The position numbers and the translations under genes were made by a program. A stretch of DNA of 64,000 nucleotides from NCBI GenBank assembly GCA_022701365.1, contig JAKUHH010000143.1, positions 170,657 through 234,656 of the forward strand, written 5' to 3'. This DNA is from Mycocentrospora acerina (lineage: Eukaryota; Ascomycota; Dothideomycetes; Pleosporales). The notes under the pieces were generated by a model that saw nothing but the letters and a program-made list of their open reading frames with translations, did not search any database and had not been told where the DNA came from. Below, piece by piece: positions 36,445 through 49,014 of the stretch (its first letter is position 1; every line of letters begins with the position of its first letter).

Positions 36445-38039
36445 TTTGTACAAGTGGTATGTCAGGAAGAATAAAACCCACTTTGTTGAGATGAAGACTA
36501 GAAGGTACAAACGTAATCGTTGAGCTACCTGTGAAACAGCCGATGACACCATTTGAAGCGAGTTTTCGGAACTTGGCCCAAGGTGGGGGGGCTACAACCA
36601 CGTGCATCTAAACCTATACATTGAATTTAGCCGCGACAATACGTAACTAAGCCTTTCAACATATACTACAATTAAATGGTACGGGGTAGACAAGCAAAGT
36701 TTTGCACTATGATATTATCTCTGTTTGGAAATTTCGGTACTGTCTCAGATATTAGGAACGCCTTAATGTTGTAATGCTCCAAGCAGGGATAAAAGAAGAA
36801 GGGTCTTCTGTAGGTCCTTCTGGAGGGGAACTGCGGCTCTCTTGGATCCGCCCTAACACACCGCCTTGACCATAAGATAAGCGATCACGCCAGAAAGTCC
36901 GAGTATGTAAACAGTGTCAACCACAGACACTCTAAGATATGTAATTTACCGCAATAAAAAGACTTCCAATGCTGCGCTGGCCCATCTCTTAAATATTTTG
37001 TAGGACCATCATGCACTCCTTACTGTTGCTCTGGTTTCATTGGCCGTCTCGATGAACAGTCTTCGGCCTCTTGTATGCCTGTACAACGGCAGCCATAAGC
37101 AACCAACTTCTAGCATTTGTGCTAGGCTATCCTAGTTGCTGACACATATCTTCTCTAAGCAATTGATCGTCTATACTGTGCTATTTGCGGCCTTTCCGAC
37201 CAATAAGAATGTAATTTCCACAACTTAATCCGTCCACATGCCCTATGGGAGTCTCCTCTAAGACATTAAACAGTTTCAATCAATTAATCAATCCAAATAA
37301 CATGAACAAGTTGTTTCCGATTGATGACAACGTAGACGTTAATACCAAAGCTCTCGATAAATTTGTTACAACGGGCTCATCATTTTGTGTTATTATATCA
37401 CTAAATCCCATCCCATATGCAGACAGAGTTCACTGCTGACAACGTTCGGGTGCTCAGAGTTACTGGAAAAGAAGTTGATTGCCTACCTAATTTAGCCTTT
37501 TTTCCTTTCGCCTAAGTCACGAAATCCAGGCACATGTGAGAATACTTGAGATCTACTGTGAAAACAGACGCAAAAATCAATGTAAACCAGGTCAATAACG
37601 CTATCAGCTTCGGGGAGACGGCAGTGGCGCTCCGGGCCCGCTATAGGAAGCTCCTTCCCTTTTCGGCCACCTCTCCACCAGTCAACAGCCAGTATCTCGC
37701 CGAGGCACATTAGTAAGAATCTGATGTCAGATTTTGGTTGAGAATGAGACTTTAAAATTTAGTGAATAAACATCTTATCAAGTTCCTGTTCGATTGAGTA
37801 GAGAGTTTGTCTCTACGTCGCTTCACGTAGCATCTTGTACTACACCAGGTCGAAAGCCAAAACAGACACACAATATTGTTCACGGATCCCGGGCATTGCG
37901 CACTCTGTTCAGTCAAGCCATAGTTAATCGTTCATGCTTGAACGTCAGTCTTTATAGCATTGTCAAATGCGTGCTCTGCAACAGTCATTTACAAGAGTAG
38001 TAGCTCCTTCCCGTTCGCAATCCATTCTACGCCCGCATC
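36445..38039. other. Divergent intergenic region
   Basis: 1.6 kb between the thioredoxin-like gene (-) and the MFS transporter (+). No supported gene or repeat. Confidence 0.6.
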
Positions 38040-39754
38040 ATGGTCTCCTCATTCCCGCCTGACACTTCTTCCCTCGAACAAGAGCGCGCGCCGCTCCTAC
38101 AGCGAACTATTCCACAGAGTTCACTCTCACAGCCTCAGACTGTAAAGGAAAGGAACGCAGAGAAAAAACCTTGGCGTATTCTTGTCATACTCATCACCCT
38201 GCTTATCGCCATTATAGATGTGGGTGACGTCCTTGCTGAAGCCCCCCGAACGCGCATGTACGAAGCCAATCTTTGCGTACGCTATTATAAGAGAATCGAT
38301 ATTGGTAAAATTCGACCTGATGGCACGGTCGAAGAAGCGCTATGTAAGGTGAACGAGATTCAGCAGAATATGGCAATGATCTTTGGGTGGCAAAATATGT
38401 TCGACTCTATTCCTGGAGTACTACTGGCAGTGCCATTTGGAACGCTAGCGGACAAATGGGGGCGGAAGTGGATATTTGTGATGAGTTTGATGGGGCTGCA
38501 ACTTGCAATGGCATGGATTCTATTCATTTGTAGGTCTATCTGTCAAGCTAAGATTGGTCTCGAGAAACTGACGGTTCATGCAGGCTACCTCAACACACTT
38601 CCTCTTCAACTAACTTGGGTTTCCTCTATTTTTTACATTATTGGAGGTGGTCCCAGAGTAGCTATGGCTATTGGTGTAACAATGGTGTCGGATATTGTTC
38701 CTCCCGAAAAACGGACTTCTGTGTTTGTCTATTTAACTGCGAGCGTGCTAATAGCAGAAATGGTAGGACCTGTTCTCGCCGCAAATTTGATGCAATATGG
38801 TAACTGGCTTCCGCTTCTCTTTGCCCTCGCGATCCAGCAGGTCGGCATTTGCATCGCGTTTGTGTTTCCGGAAACGCTACACCTACGAAATTTACCCGAA
38901 ACAGATGATCTTGATGAATCTGAGCCCATTCAGGCACAACCAAAAGAGCAGAACCATGGCATCAAAGCCCAAGTTCAGCATTTCAAAGACGCCTTTGCTT
39001 TAGTAAAGAGTGACATTACTCTGGCCATGGTTTTGTTGACCTTCTTAACGGATCGGTTGGGGAGACATGTTTTGACTCTGCTCATTCGTTACGCGTCGAA
39101 GAGATATGGATGGAAAATTCAAGATGTCTCTTCTCCATTCGATCTACAAATGAAACCGAGCTAACACTCTCACAGACATCTTACCTCCTGTTTTTCCGCG
39201 CAATTACCAATCTTGTCGCTCTTCTCGTCTTCATCCCGGGATTAAATTTCTTTCTCCTCAAGTACCTACGTCTTCCCACACACTACGCAGACTTTTGGCT
39301 GGCTCGCGGTTCAACAATCCTCACAACCATCGCCATGCTAGCAATGGGAGTTGCGACACACCCTCCCTTGCTTATTTTGGGCCTTCTGATATACAATTTG
39401 GGGACGGGGTTCAATGCAGCCATACGCAGTACTTCGATTCATATCGTGGGCGGCCAGTCTAGCCCTGATATTGGACGTTTGATGGCTGTAATTGCGATCA
39501 TGGAGAGCATTGGGACGATGATTGCAGGCCCATTATTAAATAAGTGTTTTGAATGGGCCTTGTCAATTGGCGAACCATGGCTGGGTCTACCATTCCTTGC
39601 AAGCGGATTTGTCTTTGGCTGCATGGCATTTCTTATGTTCATAATTTCGATTGAGAATACAAGGCCTGTCTGCGCTGAAGTTGAATCAGATGAGCACGCC
39701 AGTCCGGTATCGCCCCATGCCAACTGTTCAACGCCAGGACATCAGTCTTTGTGA
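38040..39754 (+). CDS. MFS transporter, DHA1/tetracycline-resistance-like
   Basis: Three exons, 38040-38529, 38584-39125 and 39176-39754, giving 536 residues. The N-terminal tail carries an EQERAPLLQ acidic di-leucine-like motif typical of vacuolar or endosomal sorting. The first helix IDVGDVLAEAPRTRMYE and the glycosylated-type loop are followed by the MFS motif GTLADKWGRKW between helices 2 and 3. SSIFYIIGGGPRVAMAIGVT and VPPEKRTSVFVYLT mark helices 4 and 5. The family exports or moves unknown small molecules and is common next to unrelated genes in fungi. The first intron is 54 nt, a multiple of three without a stop, so both spliced and unspliced readings are open; splicing restores WILFICYLNTLPLQL, which fits better. 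The second donor (GTCTCT) is weak. Confidence 0.85.
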
Positions 39755-40884
39755 CTATCTGCTTTACATGAGAGTCCTGAGAGTTGCTTCGCCTTGCTTC
39801 AATCGTCCATGCCAAATCGCAAAAGTGAAGAGCTAAGCGCAACAAAAGCTATCAAAAGGTCCGAAAAACTCAATTACACACTCGAGATCTTCAAATAACA
39901 GACGCTCATCTCTCTTCAACGTTGAAGTTATAAAGAAATGTTAAGCCAGCCTCATACTTGTTCCAGATCGATAAACTCGGAGTTACTCTTGTGTCACTAG
40001 GTGCTTTTGTGGAAAACTATTTTTTGAGGAATCCAGTGGCTCAATAATATAATCTCAAGACTTTGTCGACTCTGGGCTTGGAGAATTGTGTGGAAATACA
40101 ATTGATTGTATTGATTTGGAGGAGAAGAAGTCATGCTTTTCAAGAGGGAATTACACGATTGGCTGCGGTAATATGTACGCCGTGATAATACTATATTCAA
40201 ACTTGCAAAACTTAATTTTTCAAAGATGACACTATGAGAGATTGGATTCAAGTGCGGAACAATCCTTCCTCTGACTTAAATACACGAAAATCCTAACCGA
40301 TCAAGAAATCTCTGGCACGTATTCTATTTATAAGCCTCAAGCTCCGAAAACATCTTATTGACAGCCTCTCATTTAATTGTCACCCTGCACCAGCATTCAG
40401 CTGAGCGTGTTCAAGATGGATGATCATCTAAAAAGCAACTTTTATACGATAGTTACTTCCAATTTTTTGTGCAAGAAGAATTATCCTTAGCTCTGCCCCT
40501 TACCAGACCTTTTGATCCAATCACTGTACTGAAACTGGAACATCGCAACTCCATCATACATGGCAATGGTCAACCAATCTGACCGCCAGAATAAAAAAAA
40601 GTCAAGAAGCAAGAGCTAGATTCGACTGATGTTGATCGTTTCGCTGATCTATGAAGCGTTCGTAAATCTAGCGAAAAAATGTAGTGCACGGATTCATTCA
40701 CCGAGCTGAGGTTTCAGCCTTATGCGGGATACTGTTCGAAGGGGCCAGCTTTGCGCCATCTTCCACACAACCGAATTGCAGACTTTATAAGCTACATCCC
40801 TTCTCTTCGAATTTCAAGCAAAATAATTCATATCTAAGCTTAGATTAATGTCAGCTACTTCTGCATCTCCTCCCTTTTCATCAA
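39755..40884. other. Intergenic, no gene seen
   Basis: 3' flank of the MFS gene and upstream region of the cysteine-rich membrane protein. An upstream exon of the latter carrying a signal peptide could lie here but I cannot place it. Confidence 0.5.
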
Positions 40885-41770
40885 ATGACATCCCAAACAA
40901 GTGTTGGGCTACTGCCTTTGACCTCCAAAACGGATCAAATTATCATTCCAACAAATATATTCATAAATAAGGTTCCCAAATATGACCTCCTTCCAAGCTG
41001 TGCTGAGAATGAAGTCTCCACTATTGTCCGGGGTATGGTGGACGGATGTAGTGATGAATCTCATACTACATCATATGCCTGCTTCTGTTACACAAGCTCG
41101 GCACACTTTGCTAGCTTAATTGGGGCCCATGTTTCGACTGCTTGCTCCCAAGATCCACTACAAAGTGCGTCAGCGGTTGAAGTCTTTAGCGAATATTGCC
41201 AGATTGGAGTGACAAAAGGGCTACCAACAAGTGGTAAGATTGGCAGCAGTTTTTTGAATTGAATTAGCTTAATATGTTACAGGCACAAATTTTTTAACCT
41301 CTTCTCGTATGACTCTAAACTCTCAAAGCTCGATTACTATCTTGACCACCTCAAACGAAATACTGTCTACCACAATTCCCAACCCCGCTTTAACATCCAT
41401 TACCCCGACCATTTTAGCGAGCTCAACAACATATACTAGGACGATAGTCATTGCAATTGTCATTCCTGTAGTTGCGGTTGCGCTCGCGCTTGCCATCGGA
41501 TTTTTCTTTTTCCGGCGTGCACGAAAACTGAACCAAGCAACTACAGCGACGAGAAACGATAATGCAGATGTAACATGGCAGGATAAGCAGGGCCACAATG
41601 CGTCATCTACAAATGATAGTACAGTTCATCACGCAGAGTTGGCGACACATGAAGATATGCGCCATGAATTGCCTGGGAAAGAATCTCATGTTGTTTCGGT
41701 ATTACCTTTGCCAGAAATTCAACACCAAATTGCTGAGTTGCCTACAACAGGTGTTGTGAAACGTCTTTGA
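40885..41770 (+). CDS. Single-pass membrane protein with cysteine-rich ectodomain (CFEM-like pattern)
   Basis: Two exons, 40885-41233 and 41283-41770, phase 1, giving 278 residues. The ectodomain LLPSCAENEVSTIVRGMVDG continues to SYACFCYTSS, STACSQ and SEYCQIG, six cysteines with a spacing resembling short CFEM-type or related domains; the full eight-cysteine CFEM is not present. A Ser/Thr-rich linker leads to one transmembrane helix (IAIVIPVVAVALALAIGFFF) followed by RRARK and an acidic cytoplasmic tail of about 85 residues. This is the layout of fungal cell-surface sensor-like or adhesion proteins. No signal peptide is visible at the chosen ATG, so a short first exon may be missing; N-terminal QIIIPTNIFINKVPKYD looks like the natural start of the domain. 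Function unknown. Confidence 0.75.
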
Positions 41771-42846
41771 AGGGCTTCAATACAATCAGAGGCTGAAACT
41801 CTAAGATTTGAATGATTCCAGCTATCAAGCTGAGAGTTCAATGTTGAGATATCGGTGACAGTTGTAAGGCAATTTGTTTCTGTAATTTGTACATTAACAA
41901 TTGCGTTGGTTTTTTCTAAGCTTACATGCTTTGTATAAAGTTGTATGCCTATTTAATTCGAAAAAGATACCTAATCTAGTCTCAAAATTTGCAAAACGCA
42001 TTTTATAGGCGACAGCACCCTATAGCAAGATTGAGATCATTTTGAATATGGGCAATTAACATCTGCTAAAGCTGCTGAATTGATTCTAAAGTCACTACAA
42101 TAGATGTTATCTTTATCATGTTGGTCTTCTTCATCGCGATTTGGTTGAGCATCCCAGCTACTGACGTTAAGGATGTCACAAGTTGCAAAGCCCCAGTTCT
42201 TGTCTTTGTTCTCCTCATGATCAACTTTACCATTAGTTGTCTTATATGAGTCTATTTTACCGAGGACTGAGCAGACTTCTAAAATAAAATTAACAGCCTG
42301 GTTCGTAGGAAATTGTTGAGATTACCCCTGGGAATCGTCAGGCTCAGGCAAAAAGTTCTCTGATGCCTCGACGGTTGTCACAAGATTGGACAGACCATAT
42401 TGCTATCAATAATCAATCGGAACATTAGTTAGAATATCTTCGGTCGGTACGATCTGGATATCGAGAGACTCTTAATCGTCTGTATTTCCTCAGGTAAACT
42501 TCTTGCTGATGATAGAATCAAATGGAAGAAATATGCGATTTTAAATTTCGGCTTGAGAGGTGGCTCCCTTGATGATCATCACAGAGTGAAATTGTAAAAA
42601 TTTCAACAAAACTAAAAACGAGATGTAATCTAAGAGGTGGTGAATAAGTTAAATCTATGAGAGAACAATCGGGAGGAACTTGTTTTATTATTAGGAGTGT
42701 AGGACTTGGAGACTATATAGGAGTTGAGTGCAGGTTGACAGAATCTCAAATTATTATCACTCACTACATTGGAAAGCCATAGATAGCTGGAAATATTATG
42801 TTATTAAGTAGGTCCAATGTTATATCCTACAGTCTGTCCACATCCG
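41771..42846. other. Intergenic, no gene seen
   Basis: Convergent region between the membrane protein (+) and the dead dehydrogenase (-). Only short frames. Confidence 0.6.
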
Positions 42847-43867
42847 CTAGGGCATGAGAACACCACGGTATCTCATCTTTCCGCTCCTCAGAGTATTCAT
42901 TGGGTCTTCGATTCCCTCTTTTGTCATGGGAAACTCCTAGATAGTAGGCTTGATTTTTTGTAACGCGGCGAACTCGAGCATGCCACGGTGTACAGATAGC
43001 GCAGCAACAATAGAGCCCTGAATAGTGAGCCCTGCACTGACAAGGCCCATATGTGGGTTCTTAAGATCACCAGAATCTATGGTGAGAGGAAAGATCTTTC
43101 CACCAGGCGCCATGACAGGGAGCATAAGGTTCCAGTCTAAATATCTGTCAGCCAGAGCGTCTGAGCAATTGAAATGGAGAAAACATACCAGGAGACACGC
43201 TCGTCGTGACAAGAAGAGATTCTACTTTGCGGATGATGTTGGGCTCCTTTTCCCTTCATAACAATAAATTCCTTTGCTCCAAGCTTTACGGTCTCATCTC
43301 TCTTGCCTTCGGTTCCAGAAAAAACGACGACATCACAGCCCATCTGAGCAGCGAACTGAATACCTAAGTGACCAAGATCACCAACACCTATAACACCGAC
43401 GCGGTCATTTGGCTTGATACCATAACTGTGTAGAGCATTGAAAACTGTAGCACCTCCGCACATAAGTGGTGCTGCATCAGTGTCGATCATCGAATTAGGA
43501 AGCTTGAAAAGGAGAGCCACTTTCCATAATGCGTGGGAAGCGAAGCTGCCTTGGTTCAAATCAGCAAATCCATACATATGGCGCTCGGGACAGTAGGTCT
43601 CCCTTCCAGTAAGGCAAAGTTCGCAAGTACCATAAGAGTCGTGCTAGTGTCCCTATCCAACGCGATCGTCCTGCTTCAAATTTCTGACGGTAGGCCCGAT
43701 TTCCTCGACAACACCGGCGCCTTCAGGTCGTAACACCATATCCACATTCCTGTAATGCTCATATGTGCCACAAACACAGGACGCAGTAACTCTGGCAAGT
43801 ACTTGGACGTTTGGAATGTTAGATTTGTCAGTCTTGCTCTTGAAAATCTTGCCTTCCTTAAACCACT
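42847..43867 (-). pseudogene. Zinc-dependent alcohol dehydrogenase (cinnamyl-alcohol-dehydrogenase-like), broken
   Basis: Minus-strand remains of a medium-chain dehydrogenase. Recognisable pieces in order: RVTASCVCGTYEHYR; GAGVVEEIG; CELCLTGRETYCPERHMYGF (zinc-site cysteines); the Rossmann segment DRVGVIGVGDLGHLGIQFAA; and APGGKIFPLTIDSGDLKNP. Breaks: in-frame TAG at 43653-43655 (Trp expected), TAG at 43644-43646 (Glu expected), a Cys-to-Tyr change at 43632-43634 in the zinc loop, a frameshift between about 43215 and 43250, and TAG at 42937-42939 near the C-terminus. An intron at about 43139-43189 is still recognisable. Two of the lesions are C-to-T at CpA on the plus strand, the same type as in the transposon block 1.5 kb away; the Glu codon change and frameshift are not. 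The intact family reduces aromatic or aliphatic aldehydes with NADPH. Confidence 0.9.
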
Positions 43868-45347
43868 TCTAAACGATAAATAAATTCATAATCTTTATTT
43901 ACTTAATTGCAAACAATTGAGCCAGAAATTTTCTGAGTAGTAAGATAATGCGGGACCAACTATGTTAACGAGTTATTCGCAGCCAAGAAACGAGATTCAT
44001 TGCTTGTGTTAAACATGTAAGCCCCGTCTCTATAAACGAAGGATTTATGCCAAGATCTGCATGCTGCATGAAGTCGGAGGTCGTTACAGTTGCCTTTGAT
44101 CAATTTTTTGACAGAGTCGACTTAGTGCTATGCCTCACCCGTGGCCACTTCTGCACAGTATAACAAATAAGCGCAATAATGGCCACCTGTATCGCTTTTC
44201 ACAATACTTAGCACAAGGCCTAATTCAGGAAAATCAGTGTTAGTTATAAGCCCTATAGCGGGGCAATGTGCGGCGTTAATTTTGGCCTAGATTAGCTTAC
44301 TTAACTTGCTTAATTGCTGCCGCTCAATGAACATTTCTCTTTGTGCATTCTGCGAGGTGGCAATTGCAGATCTGAGGTAAGAAAAAACTACAAAATTCAA
44401 GCGTTTTGACGCGAGACGTCCTAAAGATATTCCCAAGAACGTCCAGCCCATTTATAGTTCAATGCAAAGTGTCAAGAGGAGGCTTGTTGCTAGGTCCGAG
44501 CGCTATACGGGAACGAGAACCAGAATGAGAGTAACAGGGCATAGAACAGGATTGAATCGTGCAAGATCGTCATCTATAAGGTATTTACCTTGGCTCCCAG
44601 GATACGTGTGTACTTCGGCCGGATAAATTTCAAGGGACCGAATATGATGTGGCTAGAGCTCCATTTACCTAACGTTTGACAGCAGAAAAAGGAGGAGTCG
44701 AAAGCTGGAGAGTGTATGTAGAAATAAGAAAGAGTTCAATTAGTGATGCTAAGATGTATCAGCATTCCTTTGAAGGAGTTGAAAAAACAAGAGGCCTGAG
44801 TTATATCTGAATCGAATATTGAAATTATACGAAAGTACATTTTAACAATGTCACTTGTTATGCAAGTTATAATGATTTATTATACTATTCAAAAAACGCA
44901 AACAATATTTCAACTGATTTTAACCGCGAAACAGGATATCACAATATACACCACAGAAGAAAAAAAGTACTGAAAGCAAAACATTTAATTGAGTAAATAA
45001 AAGAAAATGACAGCTAAACATAGTACTCTTTCCCATATAATGGCATGTGAGCACTCAGTCTCCATATAGTCTCCTACTACTCCTTAGCTAGTAATCCAAA
45101 ATATGAGCTAAAATAACAGACCGACTTTCATGCTGCTGTGAATAGAAATTTACACTATTGGCTGACACAAAATCTTTGTACATCAATTGTTCCCTCACAG
45201 AGATCATATTCAATTTGTTCTCAAAATAATTTGGACCGGTCCGCTTAGTGGTGTTCGTTATCATTAAACTTTCTCATTTCTTTAATTAGAGATTTGAATC
45301 GAAGTCTAGTCAATTAGCAGACAAAATTGAAAAATTAGAGCTTTCAC
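43868..45347. other. Transition to the repeat block, no gene seen
   Basis: Unique AT-rich sequence in which TCA and TGA trinucleotides are still common, unlike the DNA to its right. The change occurs at the outer LINE end near 45350. Confidence 0.6.
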
Positions 45348-47162
45348 TTTTTATTTTCTTCATTTATATTGCATTAATCTATCTAACTAGCTAGATTAAA
45401 TATAATAATGCCTATGCAGACATTAGTCTATAAGGCGCTGTTTTTCTTTCTAAGCTAAGCTCTCTTTTCTAGAGCCTTAAAAGCCTAGTAAAATAGTAGT
45501 AGTGTTCTTACTATATAGCTTACTAAAAATAGAGTGTACTAAAATAGTTATTTATTATTATAGTAAGCCTTTAAGTTAAAGCTCCTGCAGCAAGTAGCTA
45601 CTTAGCTATTACTATTTCTGTTTTTTGCAGAAACTTAAGTAGTGCTAATTGCCCTACTTTAGTATTAAAGATAGCAGCTAATATTAGCCTGCCTATCTCT
45701 TTCTATATTTATTTTCTCTTTAGATTATAGTGTTTGTAGTATAAGAGTAAGTGCTTAGGTATTTATAACATATTACAGCTACTAAAATATACTCCTTTTT
45801 TATTTTTACTTATAGCTCTAGAAAATGCTTTAAAAAAGCCTTTTTCTAGCTTAAGCTAATAGTAAGCTACTGTAATTTATTTAAGAAATAGTAAAAGCTT
45901 AGCTTTAAGAGTATACTTAAGTTGCCTTTTAGTATTACTATTATAGCTTTTGCCTCTCTCTTTTTCTTTAGCTTATTACTAGCTTATTTGCTATTCTAAG
46001 GTTATTTCTTCTTTTAGCTTTCTATTTAGATAGCTTAAAGTAGTAGTAACCTCTTCTTTTTCTATTTTAATGTGCTTTAGGCCTGCCTTAGCTAGCCTGT
46101 TAGTATAGTTATTTCCTTTAAATTTTAGTAGCCTAAAATCTACTTAAAATCTACTCTATTTCCTTATTATACTAGCCTTTTATAAAGCCTAGTAATTAGA
46201 TAGCTAATTTTTTATCCTCCTTTTAATGCAGTACTTTGCAGTCTTTTTAAGGCTGCTTAGCTGTCTATAAAAATATAGATAGTTTCTCTAAAAAGCTCTT
46301 ATAGTACTAAATTGCTTAACACTCTAAAAATAGTATATAGCTTAGCATCTATTATTTCTAGGCCTTATCCTAGGTTGTAGCTTTTTGCCTGCAGGTAATT
46401 AAGACTAAGCAGGTCTATTTAACAGTAGCCTGCTGTAGTCTCTTCTCCCTGTTTTGACCTGTCTGTGTATAGCAAGATAGGTTAAGCTAGCCTAGTAGTA
46501 GTAGTAGTAGTAGTACTATTGCTATTGCTGTTTCTAGCAGTAGCAGCAGTAGCTAAGATTTTTTAATTTTTTTGTTATTTTTTATAGTTTTGTAGTAGCT
46601 AGCTTTAGTAAGCTTTTATAGTCTCTTCTTTATTTTCTCTAGTAATATAGATAGTAGCATAAGAGTCTACAGGCTTACTCTACAGCTTTGCTAGTAGAAT
46701 AGATATTTCCTCTACATTAGAGTATTTTTCTGTTCTTCTAGCTAGCCTGCTAAGCTGCGTTTAATATTTTGTATTTTCTGTATTTTCTATATTTTTTGCT
46801 TATTTTATAATATTGTTATTTTTTTATTGTTTTTTCTGCTAATAGCTTTCCTAATAAGCTAGTTGCTACTAAAAGCTAGTAGCTTTAAAGCATATTACTA
46901 GCAAAGCTTTTCTACTTTAATTTCTAAAGGTAAGATAGCTACTTCTATTTTTAGTGCTTTTATAGGAGACCCTTTAAAAGCACCTAGTATTTGTTTTAAT
47001 GTAGTATTTTATATTATTTATTAATAGCATAGCAGTACTTTATTTATTTTTTTCTACTATAATTATGTGCTATAGTCTGTAATAGACTAGATATAAGAAA
47101 TATATAGCAGTCTATTTACTTATATACTAAAGCTTTTTTATATATTGCTTAGCCTTTGCAAG
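45348..47162 (-). mobile_element. Outer Tad1-like LINE, 3' segment
   Basis: Reverse-complement match to the 3' part of the plus-strand LINE: its left end (a T-rich run then TTCATTTATATTGCATTA) mirrors the plus copy end at about 53470-53490, and it continues to the insertion site of the inner LINE. It encodes, on the minus strand, the RNase H region and the end of ORF2, with stops throughout. It lacks the 177-bp insert found at 53086-53262 in the inner copy, so the two are different lineages. A (TAG)n run of about 7 units (46493-46513) matches the (CTA)n of the inner copy. Confidence 0.9.
47152..47162 (+). repeat. Target-site duplication of the inner LINE, left copy
   Basis: GCCTTTGCAAG here is repeated exactly at 53509-53519 after the poly(A) tail. 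Removing the inner LINE and one copy restores the outer LINE sequence (compare the complement of about 51470-51510). Confidence 0.93.
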
Positions 47163-47366
47163 GAACAAAAACACCAACTTTGCCTTTTTCAGCGCGTCTG
47201 CTCTGACGCCTGCGGCATCAACATTTCATCAGATACCATCTCAACACACATCAGACAGTCTCTCCTCCAATTTCTAGAGCCCTAGGGCCTAGGGCGGTGG
47301 GTTGCAGCTAGGTTGCAATCCTGCAATTTTACAACGTTGATTTTTCAACAATTCAACGCTCAGACT
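47163..47366 (+). promoter_or_regulatory. Unmutated 5' UTR of the inner LINE
   Basis: About 200 bp of GC-richer sequence with many TCA, CCA, TGG and TGA trinucleotides that are absent from the body. In Tad1-type LINEs this region holds the internal promoter. The pattern changes about 25 nt after the ORF1 ATG at 47367. Confidence 0.7.
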
Positions 47367-48870
47367 ATGACTACACCAGAACGTCAAGAGGCTAGAAATA
47401 GCCCTCCTGCTAACACTAGAAATAGACCCTAACTACCTAATTTTTAATTTCCTAGAACTAGAGCTAGGGCTAGTCGTAGCCCTAGCCTTAGGCCTAGTAC
47501 TAGAGCAGATAACCCTTTCTCTATACTCTACTTAGACAAGGAAATAAAAGAGAGTAAAGATAAGTTAGCTTTAAATATTAATATAGAACAAGAGCCTAGA
47601 GCCTTAAAAAAACAAACAACAGAGTAACACTTACTAGAAAAGACAGTTTAGAAAAGGCTATCTATCTAGATAAGCACTGCTAAGCAGAAAGAGAGGTAAG
47701 AATACCTAATTAAACAAGGTATTAAAGCTTTTTAAGATGCACTATTACTTAGTGCAGACAACAACATAAGAGTAGCTACTAAGGAGCTGCTAGCTTAAGC
47801 AGAAGCAGTAGTAGAAAGTAGGCTTATCTGCAACTATGCTGCTACTTAGGAGCTAGTAAGAGATATAAAAGCTATTTAAATTTAATTGCAATAATAACAT
47901 AAAAATACTACAAACTAACAATAAAAAAACATAAAAAATGTAGTAAATAATAACAAAAACAACACAAAATTATAGGCTTAAGTAGCAGGCCTAGCAGACT
48001 CTGCTTTTACTACTAACAGCAATAATAGCAAAAGTAATTAAAAAATAAAAAAACAACACTTGCAAGCTACTCTAGAGCAGCAAAAGTAAAAAGAGTTAAT
48101 CTTAATTATAAACTAAGATTTTTAACATAACTTAAATGTACTGCAGCAGAGAGACGCTATAAATACAGCTCTAGCTACTATTATAAATAAAGCCTTTATA
48201 GTAGCTAGAATTAGCTATACTACTAACAACAACATTATTATTATAACAACAGATGCCTATAATGCTAACTTTCTACTTAAAAAGCAGGATAGCTAGATAT
48301 CTAGTATCTTATTTTAATACTAAAAAATCTAAAAATTAGAAAGTTAGATCTAAGTAGTAGCTTACTACGTCTTTGCACATAATAAGTTTTTACTAAACCT
48401 TACTCTTCTAAAAATAGAAATAGAAACATTTAATAATGTTACTATACAAGGCAACCTTAAGTAGCTAATACCTAGAGAAAAACTAGAAAAACTAAGTAGT
48501 GCTGCTCTTAATAAGAGATATGCTTTTATTATCTTTACAGTAAAAAATTAACAGTAGTATAACACACTACTTACTAGAAAATTACTAGCTATTACAGGAG
48601 AAAGAGCCTCTTTAGTAGCTTATAAGACACCTAGCATAGCAAAGCTATACTCTAGTTGCTATAAGCAAGGGCACACTAGAGATAGCTGCAAAAAAATAAG
48701 CTGCAAATACTATAACTTAGAGCACTACACAAAAGACTATATAAGCTGCAAAGATTGCAGCATAACAGGTAGTCTATGCTAACACTAATCTCCTATTTGC
48801 AGGAACTGCAAAGGAGAGCATGTAGTAATAAGCTATAAGTGTAGTTATAGACTATCTAAAAACACATAAA
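47367..48870 (+). pseudogene. LINE ORF1 (gag-like), mutated
   Basis: Starts at ATG 47367 (MTTPERQEARNSPPANTRNR) and then meets TAA and TAG codons at once. Towards the end, cysteine knuckles are still readable: CYKQGHTRDSC, CKDCSITGSLC and CRNCKGEHVVISYKC, nucleic-acid-binding zinc knuckles of Tad1-type ORF1. Remaining frame is continuous apart from nonsense codons. Confidence 0.8.
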
Positions 48871-49014
48871 ACACAGAAACAACAGAAATAAATACTACTA
48901 CTAGTACTACTAGCTATAGTGTTAATATAACTATTAATGCTAATGCTAACACTAGAAATAGTAATAGTAATAGTAATAACACTACTACTCCTCTAGTTAC
49001 TATACTATAAGTAC

